Below are positions 1-10,988 of a stretch of 64,000 nucleotides of DNA, piece by piece. The DNA is from Ianthella basta (taxonomy: Eukaryota; Porifera; Demospongiae; Verongiida; Ianthellidae), in the NCBI GenBank assembly GCA_964019415.1, contig OZ025876.1, positions 1,788,802 to 1,852,801 on the forward strand. Direction: 5' to 3'. The notes beneath the pieces were generated by a model. It did not search any database. It had not been told where the DNA came from and saw only the letters and a list, made by a program, of their open reading frames with translations. The position numbers and the translations under genes were made by a program. Every line of letters begins with the position of its first letter. Position 1 is the first letter of the stretch.

Positions 1-90
1 CGGGCTTAGCTCCATTATATATAGGATACATACAAACCGGAGACGGCAACGCATCATGATTACTTGCCTCGCCTTTCGGCTCGGCAATTA
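1..90. repeat. Dispersed repeat fragment, cut by window edge
   Basis: The first 90 bases closely match the right half of a roughly 180-bp sequence at 35081-35260, including the imperfect hairpin in TTGCCTCGCCTTTCGGCTCG. The element is unclassified; the hairpin near its end would suit a small non-autonomous transposon. From 91 to about 750 I recognise nothing coding. Confidence 0.5.
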
Positions 91-749
91 ACCTACACCT
101 AACTAGACACTCCCTTCCCTTCTGCGCATCCGGCGCTCATTGGGATGGTCTAGCTAACCAGACTAGCAAGATGGTGACTCTCCAACTGTTTTCCTCAGCA
201 TAAATGTGCTAGACACCATGGCAACAAGGTGATATGGTGTGGGTCAGATGGACCACTTACCCATGCCCACTAATATACTGACAATGTCATGCATCAGCAT
301 GCAGAATGCACTAGATGAGCAGCCATGCTCGAAGAGAACTTGCTGCATCCAACTTTGATCGCTGAAGAGATCTAGCTGGTCACAGGCTAGAACAATCGCT
401 GGTAGACATGCTGTTGTTCCAATGGAATGTTGACTGTAGGCACCTGACCATGAAGATCACGCAGAAAGCACTGCATAGAATATCGTCACTCCAGCTGACG
501 TTCCAACAGGGTGTGCGCAGTTGGTAGGCTGTCTTTGTTTCAGAGTGTGCATGGTTAGCAAGAGTACGAGCAGCAGCCATGTTCTTCAACTTCCGGTAAG
601 ATGTACCATCTATTCTAAATACATAATAATAATAATACAGAGACTTCCGCACCACGCTTCACGCTAGAGTGGGGCTCGCTCAGGCTTGCCAATAAATAGA
701 TTCAACCAATTAATATTAATTAACCATTCTATGCACATCTCAATGTACT

Positions 750-950
750 ATAAATACTGATATAGTATGGCAATTGTGCAATCATACGAAGTTAACTATT
801 GTGAGGTGGTCTAATATTATGTGATATCGACCTGCTTTCAGGTCTAGATCTAATAACTGATTTCAGGTCTGATAGAGCCGACTTTTGGTCCTTGCACTCG
901 ATTGCCAAAGAAGGTATGTTTCGGTTTCACAAATGCCATACTATATATTA
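750..950. mobile_element. MITE-like inverted-repeat element
   Basis: The left end (about 752-770, ATATAGTATGGCAATTGTG) is the approximate reverse complement of the right end (about 926-947, CACAAATGCCATACTATATA). Related sequence recurs near 1540-1660 and 12440-12620. It has no coding capacity, so it is probably a small non-autonomous DNA transposon. From 951 to 1690 nothing else is recognised. Confidence 0.45.
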
Positions 951-1696
951 TATACGAGCAAGTGCGGCTGAAGCTCTACGTCACGTCACTGAGTGGACAA
1001 CGCAGCCATCCATCACCATTTGGGTGATTGCAGCTGGGTGACACTGACTGGGTATAGAGCTGATCTTGTTTGCACTGACATTGGCCACTGTCGTACATCA
1101 TCATATATATCATATACATATAGCTACACCTGCACCATGTCAAAAGTATTGAGTAGTTCCTTAGCCAATAAGGCAGTGCCGAAGCCAAGCATGCTTTCTG
1201 CACAATAGCTTACTTTTCAATAGAGAGAGGCCTTTCAGCAGCCCGGAATGCTGACAGCTAAAGTACCCAAATAGCAAAACAATAATACCCATGTATCGAT
1301 AGCCGGAGCAGCTCCCTCCCACCAGATAATAACAGTAAACTTCTGCGCAAGTGTGTGTCGTGCCTGGGAGACCCAAACTGAGGAGCGCAGAGTGTCTAAG
1401 AGACAGCTGGCTGCGAGGCACATGCACACTGCTAGAGTGGCCATGTTTGTGGTTACATCATTGCATCGTCCAATCAAATGCCTGTTTTTACTGCCATGCA
1501 CAAGCAAACCAACACACATACTGGAAAAGATTAAATACATTAAGGTCAGTACGGTAGGTCGGTCCATAGCCTCAATATAATATGACCTCAGCGTTCATAC
1601 GTATATATATTTCAGCTATGGACCTCCCTACTGTACTGTATAATTATATAACGAACAGGATAATACTGATGACCATATGACATGTGTACCATTTCC

Positions 1697-1703
1697 TATA
1701 AAA
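1697..1703 (+). promoter_or_regulatory. TATA box of caveolin-like copy 1
   Basis: TATAAAA lies 91 bp before the ATG at 1788 and is followed by GCTCACTCAGTGTCC. The same block precedes copies 5, 6, 8 and 10. Transcription would be expected to start about 30 bp downstream, near 1728. Confidence 0.65.
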
Positions 1704-1787
1704 GCTCACTCAGTGTCCATATTGTCAGTTTGCAGTGGGAACCAGGTTACCATCCTTGCAGCCTGTAGTCACGTCTGCTACTGAAAG

Positions 1788-2694
1788 ATGAGTGGCAATA
1801 GGCATAGATCTAGAGCACCACTTCCCCCTCCTCACTTGTCTTCTCACGCAGCAGTGCCAGTAGGACAGCCACACAACCCTCCACCACCACTTCCACTGCG
1901 TCATCCACAGCACATAACTCCAGGACCTTTTCCACTCACTGAACAAGGCCCTCCTCCACTGCCTGAGGTGTGGAACAACCCACCTGAGACTCATGAGGCT
2001 GTTACAGAGCCACCAGTAGCTGTCTCTGGCACTGCTGAGAACAATGATACTGATCCACCTGCCACTGGTGAAGGAACTGTAGCAGCAAAGGCAACAAAAA
2101 CAGTCCCAAATGATCTTGCCCACATAGAAAGAAATGTAAGTTGGTTTTAAGAGATGAATCAAAATTTGATCCATATTCAATAATTTATATTTATCAGCTA
2201 GACATGTTAAGCTATTAGTACAGCTACATCATCCCACATACATGTCTTGTTCAGATGTATAACTTATCTGTGCAGCTCGTTCAGCCCCAGAGGTTGGCTA
2301 ACACACTAATGCATGGTCACAGGTCACTTGTACAGTTGTTTCTTTTTACTTTCAGTTGGGATTTGAAAGCTCATTTCCAGAAGAAGAGGAGACCAAAGCA
2401 GTGCCCCCCATTGGCAAAGCACTTAAATATGTTTACCGCTGCACCAAGGTCGGTGTGTACCATGGATGTGTTGTGGTAGTGGGATTTCCTGCCGCAGTTC
2501 TGTGGGCTATTTCAGCTGCCATCTTCTCTTTCATCTTCACATGGTTCATACTGCCATGTTTGAACATGCTGGCTGTGGGTGCCAAGATGCTTTTGCCACT
2601 GCTGCGTCTGCCGATGCAGCTTTTCACTGAAGTATTCTCTCCATGTCTGGAGGTGTGCGTCCGGTCAGCTATTCAGGTACTTGCGAGGAAGTAG
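1788..2694 (+). CDS. Caveolin-like protein, copy 1 (two exons, 228 aa)
   Basis: Exon 1 is 1788-2135 (116 codons, ending I-E-R-N), the donor is GTAAGT at 2136, and exon 2 is 2356-2694 after TTTCAG; the intron is phase 0. Residues 1-116 are rich in proline, alanine and threonine and lack any recognised domain. Exon 2 opens L-G-F-E and carries the caveolin core: T-K, Y, then G-F-P-A-A-V-L-W (about residues 159-166), A-I-F-S-F, W179 and P183-C184, matching vertebrate caveolin TK-x3-Y ... G-I-P-x-A-L-x-W ... W-x3-P-C in order and spacing. The family inserts as a hairpin in the inner plasma-membrane leaflet and scaffolds caveolae. The long proline-rich N-terminus and the absence of an exact FEDVIAEP motif set it apart. 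The start is chosen because ATGAG[TC]GGCAA is conserved among paralogues. Function is inferred from the fold signature only. Confidence 0.8.
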
Positions 2695-3194
2695 GAATTA
2701 ACTGCAGAATTTACATAACATGATAACTAAAGTTTACTAGCTAGCTGTGGTATATTTCATTTATAACTGCCTTTCTTCATTCATTAATTCATAATCATGT
2801 TGCAACAAGACTGAAGAATTGAACATATATACAGTAATATAATTATTATATACCAATATAATTTATGTGTTCATGTACCCACTCCTTACTCTCTTATGAT
2901 ATGTACCTATATATTATATGCATGAGCAGTGAACTCTCTTCAGCGGGTACCAGGGGCTGCATGCAAAATTCTTGTTACAAAGGCTACTAGTCACGTGTAT
3001 AGCAATACTTAAGATACACTGAGAGGAAACAGCTTGTGCCCATGATATGTACATACTCAAAACGCATACATAAGTGTTTAATTTGCATATGTGTATAAGC
3101 AATGGAGATGAGATAACCATGCAAAAGGATATCTCACACATGCGGCTAGTACGTAGTGAGAGAAAGAGTGCTGTTTTTATGCAAGACAACTAAC
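2695..3194. other. 3' flank of caveolin-like copy 1
   Basis: This non-coding flank contains the block GCATGAGCAGTGAACTCTCT (about 2921-2940), which recurs downstream of copies 3, 4, 5, 6, 8 and 10. It marks the extent of the amplified unit. Nothing else is recognised. Confidence 0.4.
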
Positions 3195-3302
3195 TTTCTT
3201 CTCAAACTGTTTGGTCCTCTTCTGTGCATCCTGCTGGAGACCTTGCAGTGTCTTTAACTTGTCCTTTCTTTTCTCCTTCTCTTTTTGCTTGTCAAATGCC
3301 CC
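3195..3302 (-). CDS. Possible orphan exon, GNL3/nucleostemin-like coiled coil
   Basis: On the minus strand a 108-bp open segment is bounded by an AG acceptor (before 3302) and GTTAGT (after 3195), with phase 0 at both ends. It encodes 36 residues, beginning G-A-F-D-K-Q-K-E-K-E-K and ending Q-K-R-T-K-Q-F-E-K-K. The lysine/glutamate-rich pattern resembles the coiled coil of GNL3/GNL3L nucleolar GTPases (KEREK ... TL ... QD ... RR ... EFE). No GTPase exon was found on either side, so it is a stray exon copy, part of a gene with long introns, or a chance low-complexity match. Confidence 0.28.
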
Positions 3303-4670
3303 CTGCTCATGGCATAAGACAGAAACAGAACCAATTAAATGCCTTGGGAATGGAGTTCTTTCATTCTCTCTATGCAAACAATCATATCCAACTGCACAGC
3401 TTAAACTACAGCCATAATGTTACATACGACGGTTTTACGTATGATGAACAAGTCGGTTGTAACTGCGTTGAGTCTAATGAAAGTCGCGACTAGGAAGAAA
3501 TGTTGGAAAGAAAGGAAAAATTGGCACCAGCTGACAGCTGAACCAAGGCCGGACAACTTATACCCTAACGTGGGGTTTCAGCAGCCCAAGCCAACCAACC
3601 AGGCCAGAACAACTCGCCCTTTCTCTCCTTATAGGCTAGTTCCGAATGATGGAATGGTTCAACTAACCTTTGCAGGTGTGCCGCTAACTGCTGCCACTTA
3701 GAACCTGCGTACAACAAGTCAGTACGAAACGATGACAAGGTTCCACTAACCTGAACGGGCGGGCTGCTCGCTGCTGCCACATACTTATGTACAGGTCCAC
3801 ATATACTTCACCAACACATCTCTCTGTCACCACCACACCACCACATCCCTCAACACACCAGGGGAAGGAGGACAGACTGGCAATGCAGAGGTGTTTATAT
3901 TGCAAGAGAAAAATTGAACCAGGTCATGGGCCACTGTGGGGTGGCTACCGGCATAGAGTGTGCCTTGCACATGTGGTATATACAACACAGCACAACACAT
4001 AGGGACACCACTGATGTCTAGATGCATAAAACCATCAACAATTGCAGATCCACTGTGAGGTATGTGGGTAGTGCCATCCCACACTCTCATTGGATCTATG
4101 GTAGTGTCTGTGGGTGTGGTTCAGTGCATGCATGAGCATATGCACATATTATCACATCTGGTGTTTAATAGGGTTAAAGTTCGTCAGCCCTGTAGACTGA
4201 GATGATGATGTGTTGGTTTGTGGTGTACGCATTTCACCAAATGCCGCAAACTCAATATGTCAGGTGAAGTGGTAGCCTGTCCCTGTTGGTCTTGTCATCT
4301 TTGTGATGAGTTATGTAGTACGTGCTGCTTTAGTTATTCAAACCCTTCTGTACCTTCTGTACTACCTGGTATGTGACATCTAAATGTGTGCAAACACACA
4401 CGCGTGGGTTTGAGTTGCAAAATGCCAAAGCGCGGTCTAGCTTGATAGACTATAAGCGTCCCTTAAGTCACATTAGCAACAGTGTATGATTGTTCATGTT
4501 ATAGTATTATGTAAATTTTAATGTCTGTTGTACACATACAATTGCAAATTGGCACAATCATACCTGCTCACATGGAACTATACCAACAAATTCTCCACCA
4601 TCAGATGCTCATCTGATAAAGTTAAACTTTGGATGAAAATCTTCTATTAAAACTTGCAGAGTACACCATT
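3303..4670. other. Intergenic, mostly unrecognised; single-unit relative of the 31-bp minisatellite
   Basis: Positions about 3940-4130 match the flanks of the minisatellite element at 7728-8560 (GGTGGCTACC at the left, TGGTTCAGTGCATG at the right) but without the expanded array. A short open stretch just before (about 3880-3975) encodes C-L-Y-C ... H-R-V-C, possibly a zinc-binding remnant of the parent element. Two imperfect copies of a roughly 70-bp segment lie at about 3650-3780. Confidence 0.4.
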
Positions 4671-4677
4671 TGTATTT

Positions 4678-4727
4678 CTTGCATACATAGACCACTTTTC
4701 TGAAAGTGGTCTAGCTATGCAAGACCA
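4678..4727. repeat. Imperfect palindrome upstream of Frizzled-CRD-like gene 1
   Basis: CTTGCATACATAGACCACTT and AAGTGGTCTAGCTATGCAAG form a hairpin with arms of about 21 nt. Related hairpins occur at about 10420-10470 and 30243-30292. It is probably a tiny MITE; a regulatory role is possible because two copies lie about 190-260 bp before a start codon. Confidence 0.55.
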
Positions 4728-4910
4728 TGCAGGCATTAGTTAGCAATTGCATGCACCCTTTTCACAATCCGTTTGTTGTTCTTTTGAAGTTGCTCAACTC
4801 ATTAACATTTTGAAAGAGAATCATAATTGGCCAAACTAAGGCAGCATTGCATGATTGCACTGTTGTGTTCTGTGGTAGTTGGATAATTTTCAACTTGACA
4901 TGGCTTTAGC

Positions 4911-4930
4911 ATATATATCTGCCCCCTTAC
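4911..4930 (+). promoter_or_regulatory. Shared core-promoter block of Frizzled-CRD-like genes
   Basis: ATATATATCTGCCCC followed by a TTACA...TGTGTC stretch lies about 60-75 bp before the first ATG. Equivalent blocks precede the genes at 9104, 13140 and 30481 (TATATCTGCCCC or a close variant), so it is the best core-promoter candidate for this family. Confidence 0.45.
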
Positions 4931-4988
4931 ATGATGCCTGTGTCCACCTCTATAGCTGCTGCTGTTATAGCCTACATCTGGTTGCAAG

Positions 4989-6564
4989 ATGAAATTTCTG
5001 ATGCCCCTGCTTGGAATTCTTACTGCCCTTGGTATATATGATCATCAGTGCACCTCTATTACTGTCTTTGCCAACGGTCTCACAATTATTGCTATTATAG
5101 CATGATTGCCTAGTACTTTGAAATGGTGGCTTTTTCAATGCTATGATTTCATTGTTTGCCTTCACTTATATAATTTTATATGAAATTTTGCCCTCCCCTT
5201 TTTTCAATGCCGGTGTAAATATCTCTGGTCTTTAGGAGCTTCAGCTTAAAGGTGGGTTAATTGTGACTCAGATGCGATCACGTGCATTTAAAATGGTGCT
5301 CACACTGCAGGTCTTCTTTAGTGCACAGCTGTTTGGTGTATGATGGGAGTGAGTGTACCACTATTTTTGGCCATGCTAACATCTCCTACAACCCTGATAT
5401 CAGAGCCTCAGATGCAGGATTACATGCTCATTTAACTGGTAGTCATCCAGCACTTCAGAACTCTTTCAGTTACAGCACAAGCTGTCAGAGCATTGTTCGT
5501 TTTATCCTATGCCTTCAATTCTTCTCCCCTTGCTCCGGTACCGTATGGTGTGGCTCCAGCTCAAAGGATGCTCTAAAGGCAGCTGTAGCTGTCAGTGCTT
5601 GTGAATGTAGTGATGCTGAATCTTGCAGATATAATGGATACGATGTTATCAGGGGCATTGATAATATGCCCTACTATGGAGGAAGCTCCGTAGCTTATAT
5701 CAAGAGATATGACATTGTTGTTTGCCAGGATGTTAAATCTGGTGAGAAAGATGTGTGGATGTATAATTACATACGTGCATGCTCTAGATCTGCAGTGCCT
5801 ATACTTGCAAATCATGTGAATGTCAATACAATTTTATTTGTATCACCTGGCCACCAGGGGGTAGCAGTAACCATTAAGGCTATTTCATTTCAGCCTTCTA
5901 TCTATTGTTATAAAGATCTACTACCAGTCCTCAAACTGCAGTTCCCTCTATCAGTGTCTGCTGTGATTAAGCTCAAGATTCCTTCCTTTTTATCCAAGCA
6001 TGAGCAATTATAATTTTTGGGTCTGTACACAATAATGGTAATTTAAAAAAAGAAAATATATAAAAGTTACCGAGTTAACAACCATTGGGTGGTTGCCAGT
6101 GAGGTATTACAGCTGTCGGCGAAGGCCAGAGTGCTGAGTTTAATCTCCAGCGTGCCACCTTTCTTTCCAGCCCTATGTATGTAGTTTCGACCAAAGGTAA
6201 ACAAACAGTAACCACACCGATTGTGTCTTGATTCGACACATCGTCTATTGGTCTTCAGACTGAAGCCCTTCCATCAGGCTTGCCTAGCTATAATTTTACT
6301 TAGGATTCCTTCCTTCTCCAAATTAGTATTCTCAACTTTATCCTTTATAACTATTTTGTCATCCTACGTATAAATATTAATTGTATGTAGTTAAACCTGT
6401 AATTATTGTGATTAATTGACATTGGCGTCAAATGAATAGCATGTGTTAAATCTCTCTTGCTCTCTTTTAAATGTGATACTGCAGGTGCCTATGGTAGCAA
6501 AAGAAGGTCTGTGATGCTCTGCATACTGTCGGCCATGTTGCTGTCCATTGGCCTGTTGCTGTAG
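4989..6564 (+). pseudogene. Frizzled-CRD-like GPI-anchored protein gene 1, probably inactive
   Basis: Exons by comparison with gene 2: 4989-5031 (signal peptide MKFLMPLLGILTALG), 5236-5251 (16-nt microexon), 5311-5741 (cysteine-rich domain), 6485-6564 (tail). Exon 3 has C-x7-C, a D-A-G-L segment, then C-x8-C-x6-C, the Frizzled CRD cysteine pattern. Exon 4 encodes a basic hinge (S-K-R-R) and a hydrophobic tail ending G-L-L-L, as in GPI-anchor signals. The microexon reads CTTAAAG where the other copies have CTCAAAG, giving TAA in frame directly after the signal peptide; skipping the microexon also runs into an early stop. I therefore call it a pseudogene, although exon 3 is otherwise open. The open frame running from exon 3 to 6013 is intron read-through. 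Confidence 0.65.
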
Positions 6565-7222
6565 GCAACCATCCACATATGGTATAACGGTGTGTGATCA
6601 TGAGCTAGAGTCATTATAGGATGTGGTCTGTTCTAACAGTTTACGGTATGTACTGTTCAAGTGCAGCAGTAAGTGTGACGTAGATGCAATGGCATATTTC
6701 CAATGTGTATTATTATTGTGAGAATATTGTACTAAATATATAAACACAGTATTGATAGAATTCTGCACTACACTGAAAGACGTGCAGTAACTATTGGCCA
6801 CTGGCTTGGATTATCCACTGACTTGGCCACCAATGAATCACGCATGGCCCTCTACTAAATTCCTATAACATGTGCCTATAACATATTGAACATTTGAAAT
6901 TTGATGTTATACTGTTGATATTTCATGCTGTGTGTATTGCCTCGTGTTTTTTTATATGTATACGTACTGTATGATCCAAGTGTTTATATAAAAAAGTAAT
7001 TATTGGTAACTGTATATTGATGTCAGTACTAGAAAGGGCCCCTCAGTATATATATATATATAATGCCCTATAATACATCTCGTAAGCATGTACACTTAGT
7101 TTTTGAAAGTCATCAGCTCTAAGCAATGTAGCGTCTGGTTTGTTGTATAGTGGTTGTTTGGAATAGACTCTGTTATGTGTACAATTTCACCTTCAAGCAC
7201 TGCATGGTGTATGGTTGTATGT
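6565..7222. other. 3' flank of Frizzled-CRD-like gene 1
   Basis: Non-coding. The sequence after the stop (GGCAACCATCC...) is conserved downstream of all four paralogues, and the segment from about 7000 recurs near 14760, 28590 and 32030, which shows the duplicated unit extends well past the gene. Confidence 0.45.
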
Positions 7223-7442
7223 GATGTAAACGAGGATCTCTGTTATGGAAACATGCATGCAGTTTACATTTGCATGTGTAAAGGACAATTTTCATCTACC
7301 TAGCATGGTACAAAGAGTATGGCTACGTCCATGATGTAAACGAGGATCTCTGTTATGGAAACGTGCATGCAGTTTACATTTGCATGTGTAAAGGACAATT
7401 TTCATCTACCTAGCATGGTACAAAGAGTATGACTGTGTCCAT
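7223..7442. repeat. Tandem duplication, 2 x 110 bp
   Basis: GATGTAAACGAGGATCTCTG begins at 7223 and again at 7333; the 110-bp units are nearly identical. The related flank at about 28758 has a single copy, so the duplication is local. Confidence 0.75.
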
Positions 7443-7727
7443 GAAATAACTATGCCTTCACCATGAGTAGGTACATATAATTAATAACAAATAGGTCTTG
7501 TACTTTGTAACCAGAGACATGTATTTATGCCACCTACATGATGGCTGTGTACAGATCTAGATATATTAACTAGCATGTACATGCTATTATTTATATATAT
7601 TATTACAGATTGCTAGCTGCAATGTACATAGTAGGAAATTGAATGTCATGCACTAGTGCTGATGTCAATGTGCCATTTCATTTGGAATACAGAGGAAGTC
7701 AGTGATAAGGGTGAAAGCAGTAGTGAA

Positions 7728-8560
7728 AGGGGTGGCTACCAGCACAGAGTGTGCCTTGCACAGGGGGAGTGTACGCAACAAAACACATAAGGGAGTGTAC
7801 ACAACACAACACACCACATAGGGGGTAGTCCACAGCACACCCAACCACATAGGGGGTAGTCCACAGCACACCCAACCACATAGGGGGTAGTCCACAGCAC
7901 ACCCAACCACATAGGGGGTAGTCCACAGCACACCCGACCACACAGGGGGTAGTCCACAGCACACCCAACCACATAGGGGGTAGTCCACAGCACACCCGAC
8001 CACACAGGGGGTAGTCGACAGCACACCCAACCACATAGGGGGTAGTCCACAGCACACCCAACCACATAGGGGGTAGTCCACAGCACACCCAACCACATAG
8101 GGGGTAGTCCACAGCACACCCAACCACATAGGGGGTTGTCCACAACACAACACACCACATAGGGGGTAGTCCACAGCACACCCAACCACATAGGGGGTAG
8201 TCCACAGCACACCCAACCACACAAGGGGTAGTCCACAGCACACCCAACCACATAGGGGGTTGTCCACAACACAACACACCACATAGGGGGTAGTCCACAG
8301 CACACCCAACCACATAGGGGGTAGTCCACAGCACACCCAACCACACAGGGGGTAGTCCACAGCACACCCAACCACATAGGGGGTAGTCCACAGCACACCC
8401 AACCACATAGGGGGTTGTCCACAGCACACCCAACCACATAGGGGCACCACTGAAGTCTGGATGCATAAAGCCATCAGCAATTGCAGATCCACTGTGAGCC
8501 ACCAGGGTAGGGCCAACCCACACTCTAATTGGATCTACGGTAGTGTCTGTGGGCGTGGTT
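7728..8560. repeat. 31-bp minisatellite inside a dispersed element
   Basis: About 20 units of 31 bp run from about 7816 to 8445 (consensus core CCACATAGGGGGTAGTCC plus CACAGCACACCCAA). A variant unit with TTGTCCACAACACAACACA appears at about 8136 and 8260, four units apart, so blocks of units were duplicated together. The flanks (GGTGGCTACC, left; GTGGTTCAGTGCATG, right) match an unexpanded relative at about 3940-4130. The minus strand has no stop in any frame because the unit contains none; I do not treat this as coding. Confidence 0.85.
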
Positions 8561-9040
8561 CAGTGCATGTGCATAAGTTCGGCAGACCTGGAGAATGTGA
8601 CTGGCTACATAATTATACAGACTGAGAGGGACTTCTGCAGCCGCTGTCCTTAGCGTGTATTCCAATGTATCAAGCTTGTGATGTAGCACACTGAATGGTG
8701 AGGAAGTGTATGTGTGTACATACATGTATGTACAAACTCGTCTTCCTCTCCACCTTGTACTTTTGTTTTGCTTGTACACGTCTGTTCTTCTTACCTACAT
8801 AAAGAAACACAATCAACAGCATATCAGTGAAGAAGCAGTCAAATAGTGAGCACTGAGTAACAGTACGAAGCCACTACACAAGTTACAATGAGAGACTTTA
8901 TGGCATAAGTGCTGCACAGCACTCACGTTTGAAACTTTTCACCATTCTCTCTGCTCTGCATGGACTGTTGTGTTTTGTGTCAGTGGATAGTTTCAATTTG
9001 ACATGGCTTTAACTGGTCGTAGTTAGCATATGTATGTAAA
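8561..9040. other. Intergenic before Frizzled-CRD-like gene 2
   Basis: I recognise no gene here. The right-hand part (about 8940-9100) is the 5' flank conserved among the Frizzled-CRD-like genes. Confidence 0.3.
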
Positions 9041-9103
9041 TCTGCCCCTTACACGACATTTGTGTCTGCCTGCTGCTGTTATAGTCTATAGATGGGTTGC
9101 AAG

Positions 9104-10988
9104 ATGAAACTCCTGATGCCTCTGTTTGGAATTCTCGCTGCCATTGGTAAGATTGATCACTGCACCACTATTACGTACAACAGATTGATTGCTGTCTTTG
9201 CTAACAGTCTCAACTACTATTTACAGTAATTTAGCAATTATTGCATTTATTAAATTTCTTTACATCCTGGTCATTGATTCAATGCCTACTTTGAAATAGT
9301 GAATTTTTTCAATGCTATAATGTCATTAGTTACCTTCACTTGAAATTACTAATGTTATGTAATTTTGCTCTCCCCATTCTGCAATATGCTGATGTATACT
9401 TCTGTGATTTTGGTCCATAGGAGCTTCAGCTCAAAGGTGGGAAAATTGTGACTCACAGCAGTGATTGTGTTCATTAACTATGGTGTTAACACTGCAGGTC
9501 TCCAGCGCATAACTGTACAGTGTATGAAGAGAGCGAGTGTGCTGCTATTTTTGGCCGTGCTAACATTGCCTACCATCCTTATGTCAGAGAATCAGATGCA
9601 GGATTACGTGATCTTTTCTATGGTGATCATCGATCAACATTTTACTTACCCAGTTACAGCCCAGGCTGTCAGAACTTTATTCGTTTTATCTGGTGCATCA
9701 GCTCCTTCCCGCCCTGCCCTGGTACTGTATGGTGTGGCTCCAGCTCAAAGGAGGCTCTAAAGGCAGCTGCTGCCACTGCCTGTTCCTGTGCCAATGCTGA
9801 ATACTGTAGAGCTATTGATGTCAGTGAGTACATAGATAGACTTAGTAGATACTACAAAGGAAGCTCCGTGACTAGACTACTTGGTCTCAGCAGAAATGAA
9901 GTTTGCCAGGATGTTGCTGTTACATCTGGCCAAGGTGAGATATATGTGTGGCTGCGTACATGCATGCTCAATATCTTACATATACTGATATATCATGCAA
10001 ATTTCATATGTAATGTTTTGCAAATTAACTGGTCATCAGGAAGAGTGTTCACTAGTAAGACTATTTCTTTTGAGGTCTACAGCTATGCAGTGGCAGCCCA
10101 GTTTTGTCTGATTCAACATGTCTACTATCAGTCCTTAGATTGCGCAGTTCCCTCTATCAGACTCTGCTGTGATTATGCTCAAGGTTCCCTCCTATTCAAC
10201 CATTATTAAGCAAGTATAATCCAAATGTGTATGTGGGTATATATGTGCAGTGTATGTGCATTTTAATGCATATTAACTGTACACAGTACAAATTTTTAAA
10301 TGTAACTGCTTACACATTTACTATACCTGAAATTAGATGTACATTCGACTTTAAAGTTAGCTAACCCCCTAAGCTTGGCGAGTAAATCTTCTTCTAAGTA
10401 CCTGCACTAGCCGTAGGTCTTGCATAGTCAGCAGGCCAATTTCCTGAAAAGGGACTGGCTATGCAAGACTAGACACTTATTAGCAATTGAATGTGCCATT
10501 TTCACAGTCCATTTGTTGTTTTTTGAGGTTGCCCCAATCTTTCTCATTTTGAAAGAGAACCCTATATCTGCATGCTGTTTCCTTGTGTCTGATTCAACAT
10601 GTCTACTATCAGTCCCAGGACTGCACAGTTTCCTGTATTAGACTCTGCTGAGATTATTGGTCAAGATTCCTGCCTATTCAACCATTAATTAGCGCTTATA
10701 ATATTTGGATCTGTACACAAATATAGTGAAAGGAAGTGTAAAAGAAATTATAAAATTAACTGAGTTAGCATTCATAACTGTAATTATCATTAATTTTGCC
10801 ATTGTTTTTAAATGCTTTTATAGCTAAACCCAGAATTATTTGACCATGTGTAGCATTGATGCTCTCTCCCTAAATGTACCATTGCAGGTACTGCAGGTAC
10901 CAGTACTAGTGGTAGCAGATCTGGAATGAGCTCTGTGATGCTCTGCATACTGTCAGCCATGTTACTGTTCATTGGCCTGTTGCCATAG
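9104..10988 (+). CDS. Frizzled-CRD-like GPI-anchored secreted protein, gene 2 (four exons, 198 aa)
   Basis: Exons: 9104-9146, 9421-9436, 9498-9934, 10888-10988; phases 1, 2 and 1 are consistent throughout and all junctions are GT..AG. Residues 1-19 (MKLLMPLFGILAAIGASA) form a signal peptide with likely cleavage after A-S-A. The mature domain reads N-C-x7-C, then R-x-S-D-A-G-L, G-C-Q-N-F-I-R-F-I-W-C-I-S-S-F-P-P-C, matching Frizzled CRDs in cysteine spacing (x8, x6) and the D-A-G-L helix, followed by C-G-S-S-S-K-E-A-L and further cysteines. The C-terminus has a Ser/Gly/Thr linker (possible anchor site) and a 20-residue hydrophobic tail, so GPI anchoring is likely. Such domains bind Wnt-type lipids or other ligands; the ligand here is unknown. 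Exon 4 has two in-phase acceptors 9 nt apart. Confidence 0.72.
10415..10690. repeat. Internal duplication within the last intron of gene 2
   Basis: This stretch carries the CTTGCATAG...GGCTATGCAAG hairpin and flank normally found upstream of the gene family, then a second copy of the sequence at about 10105-10210 (TGTCTGATTCAACATGTCTA...). The intron therefore contains a duplicated promoter-side segment. Confidence 0.55.

Noticed and set aside
1725-2180. 151-codon minus-strand frame opposite caveolin exon 1
   Set aside because: Shadow of the proline-rich exon (Pro codons read as Trp/Gly); recurs opposite every first exon.
5742-6013. Extension of gene 1 exon 3 to a 243-codon frame
   Set aside because: It reads through the conserved GTGAGA donor; the paralogues splice here to a conserved anchor exon.
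7816-8445. Regularly spaced 31-bp repeats as a CRISPR array
   Set aside because: Units are contiguous with no unique spacers, and the setting is a eukaryotic genome.
7665-8523. Three overlapping minus-strand open frames of 233-283 codons
   Set aside because: They are produced by a 31-bp repeat that lacks stop triplets; all three frames read the same 31-residue period.
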